A DNA stretch of 48,385 bases, from assembly GCA_021787735.1 (NCBI GenBank), contig JAJYLL010000024.1, positions 1-48,385 on the forward strand, in the 5' to 3' direction. Shown here piece by piece: positions 45,857-48,385 of the stretch; positions within the stretch are counted from its first letter, which is position 1, and each line of letters opens with the position of its first letter. The notes under the pieces were generated by a model. The model was given only the letters and a program-made list of their open reading frames with translations, did no database searches and was not told the origin of the DNA. Made by a program: the position numbers and the translations under genes. This DNA is from Acidobacteriota bacterium (GTDB lineage: Bacteria > Acidobacteriota > Terriglobia > UBA7540).

Positions 45857-46975
45857 ATGGGTAACCCTGCAAGCGAGCAAACCTTTTTTGAAAAGCGCGT
45901 GGCGTCCATCGACGCTTTGCGCGGGTTCGACATGTTCTGGATCACGGGCGGCGAGGAAATCATCCACGCGTTGCACAAGATGAGCCCGGGGCGAACAACC
46001 AACCTGCTCAACGTGGAATTTCAGCACGTACCGTGGGCAGGCTTTCATTTCTATGATTTGATTTTTCCACTTTTCCTTTTTGTGGTAGGCGTGGTGCTGC
46101 CGTTTTCGCTTTCAAAGCACATGGAAGCGGGCCAGCAGCGCGGCCAGGTTTACCGCCGCGTTTTCCGGCGGCTGGTGGTGCTGTTTGTACTTGGCCTGGT
46201 TTATAACGGCCTGCTCAATTTCAACTTTCACGACCTGCGCATTGCCGGAGTTCTGCAGCGCATTGCCATCTGCTACTTCTTTGCGGCGTTGATCGTGCTG
46301 AACACTAAGATTCGCGGCCAGATTGCGTTCTTTGCCGGAATCCTGATTGTTTACTGGCTGGCGATGAAACTGATCCCCGTGCCGGGCGCGGGTTCCGGCG
46401 TCATCACTCCGGACGGGAACCTGGCCAGCTTTATTGATCGGCACCTGCTGCCGCGTCCCTACTGCTGTTTTCCCCAGGGCGACAACGAAGGGATACTCTC
46501 CACCATCCCCGCCATTGCCACCACGCTGTTTGGCGTTCTGGCGGGCCAGTGGCTGCGCACCAAGAACTCTCCCAATCGCAAAACGCTGGGCCTGGTGGCG
46601 GCGGGAGTGGCAAGCCTGCTGGTTGGCTACATCTGGAGTTTCAATTTCCCCATCATCAAGAACATCTGGACCAGCACCTTCGTTCTGTTCGCGGGCGGCT
46701 GGAGCCTGCTGCTGCTGGCGCTCTTCTACTGGATCATTGATGTGAAGGGCTACAGGCGATGGGCGTTCTTCTTCACTATTATCGGTGTGAACGCCATCAC
46801 CATCTACCTGGCGGCGCACCTGTTCGACTTCGGGACGATCACCACCATCTTCGTCCACGGCTTCATCAACAAGATGGGCTGGGTCGAGCCGCTCTTCTGG
46901 GCCGTCAGCGTCATCATGACCCAATGGCTGTTCCTGTACTTCCTGTACCGGAAGAAGATTTTCCTGAAGGTCTAA
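45857..46975 (+). CDS. DUF5009/HGSNAT-like membrane acyltransferase
   Basis: The 372-residue membrane protein has about ten helices. The N-terminal signature RVASIDALRGFDMFWI and the following GFHFYDLIFPLFLFVVGVVLPFS belong to COG4299, related to lysosomal heparan-alpha-glucosaminide N-acetyltransferase. Such proteins probably transfer acetyl groups from cytoplasmic acetyl-CoA to sugars across the membrane. ATG 45857 is preceded by GGAGG at a good distance; the frame extends upstream to 45749 but through the structured leader. A perfect hairpin follows the stop. Confidence 0.88.
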   Translation: MGNPASEQTFFEKRVASIDALRGFDMFWITGGEEIIHALHKMSPGRTTNLLNVEFQHVPWAGFHFYDLIFPLFLFVVGVVLPFSLSKHMEAGQQRGQVYRRVFRRLVVLFVLGLVYNGLLNFNFHDLRIAGVLQRIAICYFFAALIVLNTKIRGQIAFFAGILIVYWLAMKLIPVPGAGSGVITPDGNLASFIDRHLLPRPYCCFPQGDNEGILSTIPAIATTLFGVLAGQWLRTKNSPNRKTLGLVAAGVASLLVGYIWSFNFPIIKNIWTSTFVLFAGGWSLLLLALFYWIIDVKGYRRWAFFFTIIGVNAITIYLAAHLFDFGTITTIFVHGFINKMGWVEPLFWAVSVIMTQWLFLYFLYRKKIFLKV

Positions 46976-46988
46976 GGACTCTCTCGGC

Positions 46989-47022
46989 TGGCGCAGATGC
47001 TCGCCATATAGTATCTGCGCCA
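46989..47022. terminator. Hairpin between the convergent DUF5009 and isomerase genes
   Basis: TGGCGCAGAT and ATCTGCGCCA form a perfect 10-base-pair stem with a 14-base loop, 14 bases after the DUF5009 stop and 16 bases from the end of the isomerase gene. It lacks T-runs but its place between convergent stops suggests a bidirectional terminator. Confidence 0.65.
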
Positions 47023-47037
47023 ACCGCGCACTTTGGT

Positions 47038-47988
47038 TTACACCAGCGATTCTTTCGCCACGCGCAGCAAGCCCTGCATGGCGCGCTCTGTGGTTTGCTG
47101 GTGGGTCATGCCGGGAGCTGTGAACTCACACTCCAGCGACATCGTTCCTGTATAGTGGTCGCGCAGCAGCGCCCGCATCTGGCCAACCAGGTTGATCACG
47201 CCTTCGTCGGGAAAAGTTTCGTGGCATTTCTTCAGGCCGGGACCGCACTGCATGCCTTTCAGGTGCAGGTGCCAGATGCGGCTCTTATCGAGCGCGTTGT
47301 AGCCGTTCGGGTATGACACCTCGCCGTGCGAGTAGCCATTGCCAACATCCCAGTTGAATCCCACGCTCGAGGCCGGCGTCTTCTTGAGGATCGCGGCCGT
47401 CTCGCGACCTGTGGCCCCGTTGCACGACTCTTCGTTTTCAATCACCAGCCGGACGCCTTCCTGACGGGCCACTTCCGCGGCCTTCGTCAGCTCTTCGGAG
47501 ATTCGCGGATAGAGCTTTTCCGGCTCCGCCACGCGGAAGAACGTGAAGCCACGCACCTTGTCCGTTCCCCACGCGTGGCAACGCTCCGCGGCGCGCCTCA
47601 GCAGGTCCATTTGCGTCGAGAATGGATAGGGATTGTCCTCTCTGCTCACGATTTTCGTTCCCGGCAGCGTACACTTGAAGAAGGCCGAATCCACCACCGA
47701 ACACCTGAACTGATACCGGTCAAGCAACTGCTTCACCCGTTTGATTTCTTCCGGCGTGGCCTCCGTGTTGTATTTGCCCCAGATGGCGCGAATCTCAACC
47801 CACGAGAGGCCGTAGCCCTTCATGATCTTCAGGGCCAGCTCCAAGTCCTGCGAAAAACCGTCGCTGATGGCCCCCAGCTTGAAACGGCTGAGCGGCTGCT
47901 CGGGCAAAGCCCAGATCTGCGCTCCCTGCGCGCAAAATGCGGCACCCGCCGCCACTATGGAATTCTTCAAAAACGTACGGCGCTTCAT
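47038..47988 (-). CDS. Tat-exported sugar phosphate isomerase/epimerase-like protein
   Basis: This 316-residue protein has a twin-arginine-like signal (KRRTFLKNSIVAAGAAF) and a xylose-isomerase-like TIM barrel (AP endonuclease family 2). Metal-binding candidates are Glu in VIENEES, Asp in NWDVGNGY, His in WHLHLKG and Glu in SLECEF. Such exported proteins act in sugar or inositol metabolism in acidobacteria and planctomycetes; substrate is unknown. ATG 47988 is chosen because GGAGGTGG lies about eight bases upstream. Confidence 0.87.
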   Translation of the reverse strand: MKRRTFLKNSIVAAGAAFCAQGAQIWALPEQPLSRFKLGAISDGFSQDLELALKIMKGYGLSWVEIRAIWGKYNTEATPEEIKRVKQLLDRYQFRCSVVDSAFFKCTLPGTKIVSREDNPYPFSTQMDLLRRAAERCHAWGTDKVRGFTFFRVAEPEKLYPRISEELTKAAEVARQEGVRLVIENEESCNGATGRETAAILKKTPASSVGFNWDVGNGYSHGEVSYPNGYNALDKSRIWHLHLKGMQCGPGLKKCHETFPDEGVINLVGQMRALLRDHYTGTMSLECEFTAPGMTHQQTTERAMQGLLRVAKESLV

Positions 47989-48385
47989 GTTGACCACCTC
48001 CGGAAAAATCTTGAACGGCCGGACCACAGACTGCCTTTGTGAAAATCAGGAACAGTATAACGCGTGTACCCTGCCCTTCGATGGGAGAAAAGAACCTTGG
48101 ATGGGCGGAAGAGTCGGGTGCGGCGGACCAACGATGAATTATGAAGTATGAAATGAAGGGCTTCGGGCGCCATGGCCCTATGTGAAAGGCTGAAGCCGCA
48201 ATTACGAATTACAGGCTACGAATTGCGGCGGTGCGACTTCAGATCTCAGATTTGAGAACAGTACTGTCCCATCATAAGTTGAACAGGCCCAATTGGATGC
48301 AGGGACCTGGTTCTTGAATTCGGTCGTTGTACTGCGAGAAAGCCCATGAAATGGGGGTTTTCTCGAAAAGGGTAACGCTGAGAAT
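47989..48385. other. Right-edge region without a supported gene
   Basis: No gene is supported in this 397-base stretch. It contains a 9+9 inverted repeat, GCCGCAATT/AATTGCGGC (48195-48229), with TACGAATT repeated within it, and the palindrome ACAGTACTGT (48258-48267). Many short words recur (ATTACGAATTACAGG, CTACGAATTG), which looks like decayed or repetitive intergenic DNA. A gene may begin beyond the edge. Confidence 0.5.
48195..48229. repeat. 9+9 inverted repeat GCCGCAATT/AATTGCGGC
   Basis: The arms are separated by 17 bases that contain another copy of TACGAATT. The stem has no T-run. It may be part of a dispersed intergenic repeat of this genome; the rest of the genome would show copies. 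Confidence 0.45.

Overview
The window is about 48 kb of moderately GC-rich bacterial chromosome. Its gene content points to the phylum Acidobacteriota. The main clues are an Oar-like TonB receptor of about 1150 residues with an N-terminal carboxypeptidase-regulatory-like domain, several Tat-signal hydrolases, a DUF5009 membrane acyltransferase, a DUF1059 protein, and a heat-shock cluster ending in an HspR repressor. This placement is an inference from gene families; no rRNA or complete tRNA is present to confirm it. I see no CRISPR array, intact insertion sequence or prophage. Most of the window looks like ordinary chromosome carrying several decayed genes.

Region 1 (1-9.9 kb) is housekeeping. 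It holds the tail of a probable L,D-transpeptidase, a YcbK-like murein peptidase, queF, and then a heat-shock cluster: dnaK, a small CxxC protein, dnaJ and hspR. A HAIR-like inverted repeat, the kind of operator HspR binds, and a near-consensus promoter lie upstream of dnaK, so the cluster looks autoregulated. A DnaC-like ATPase, six-domain ribosomal protein S1, an HU/IHF protein and a HIT-family protein follow. Region 2 (9.9-14.7 kb) has the Oar-like TonB receptor, a decayed receptor N-terminus coupled to its start, and a long non-coding stretch with an exact TGTGA-N6-TCACA palindrome. Region 3 (14.7-23.8 kb) has a short UvrC homologue, PBP1A, thiL, a double alpha/beta hydrolase, an M23 peptidase, a MEDS-domain protein and a broken SDR gene.

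Region 4 (23.8-36.1 kb) is the most system-like part and is read entirely from the minus strand. A ten-gene operon encodes a TPR-secretin lipoprotein, two pseudopilins, GspF, GspE, PilM/N/O/P-like inner-membrane proteins and an atypical pseudopilin. It is a hybrid of type II secretion and type IV pilus parts. Directly downstream is a three-gene operon for exported proteins: an Ig-like lipoprotein, a two-domain secreted protein and a matrixin metalloprotease. These are plausible substrates of the secretion machine, but this is unproven.

Region 5 (36.1-48.4 kb) has DUF1059, a Lys-rich exported peptide, a radical SAM/SPASM enzyme, an MFS exporter, a Mut7-C zinc-ribbon protein, an O-methyltransferase, a ClsB/YbhP-like pair, a radical SAM activase pseudogene that has lost its catalytic core, a PD-(D/E)XK/HhH protein pair, DUF5009 and a Tat-exported sugar isomerase-like protein. 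Four genes between 37.1 and 41 kb have a -10 box immediately before the start codon and no Shine-Dalgarno sequence, so they may be transcribed as leaderless mRNAs.
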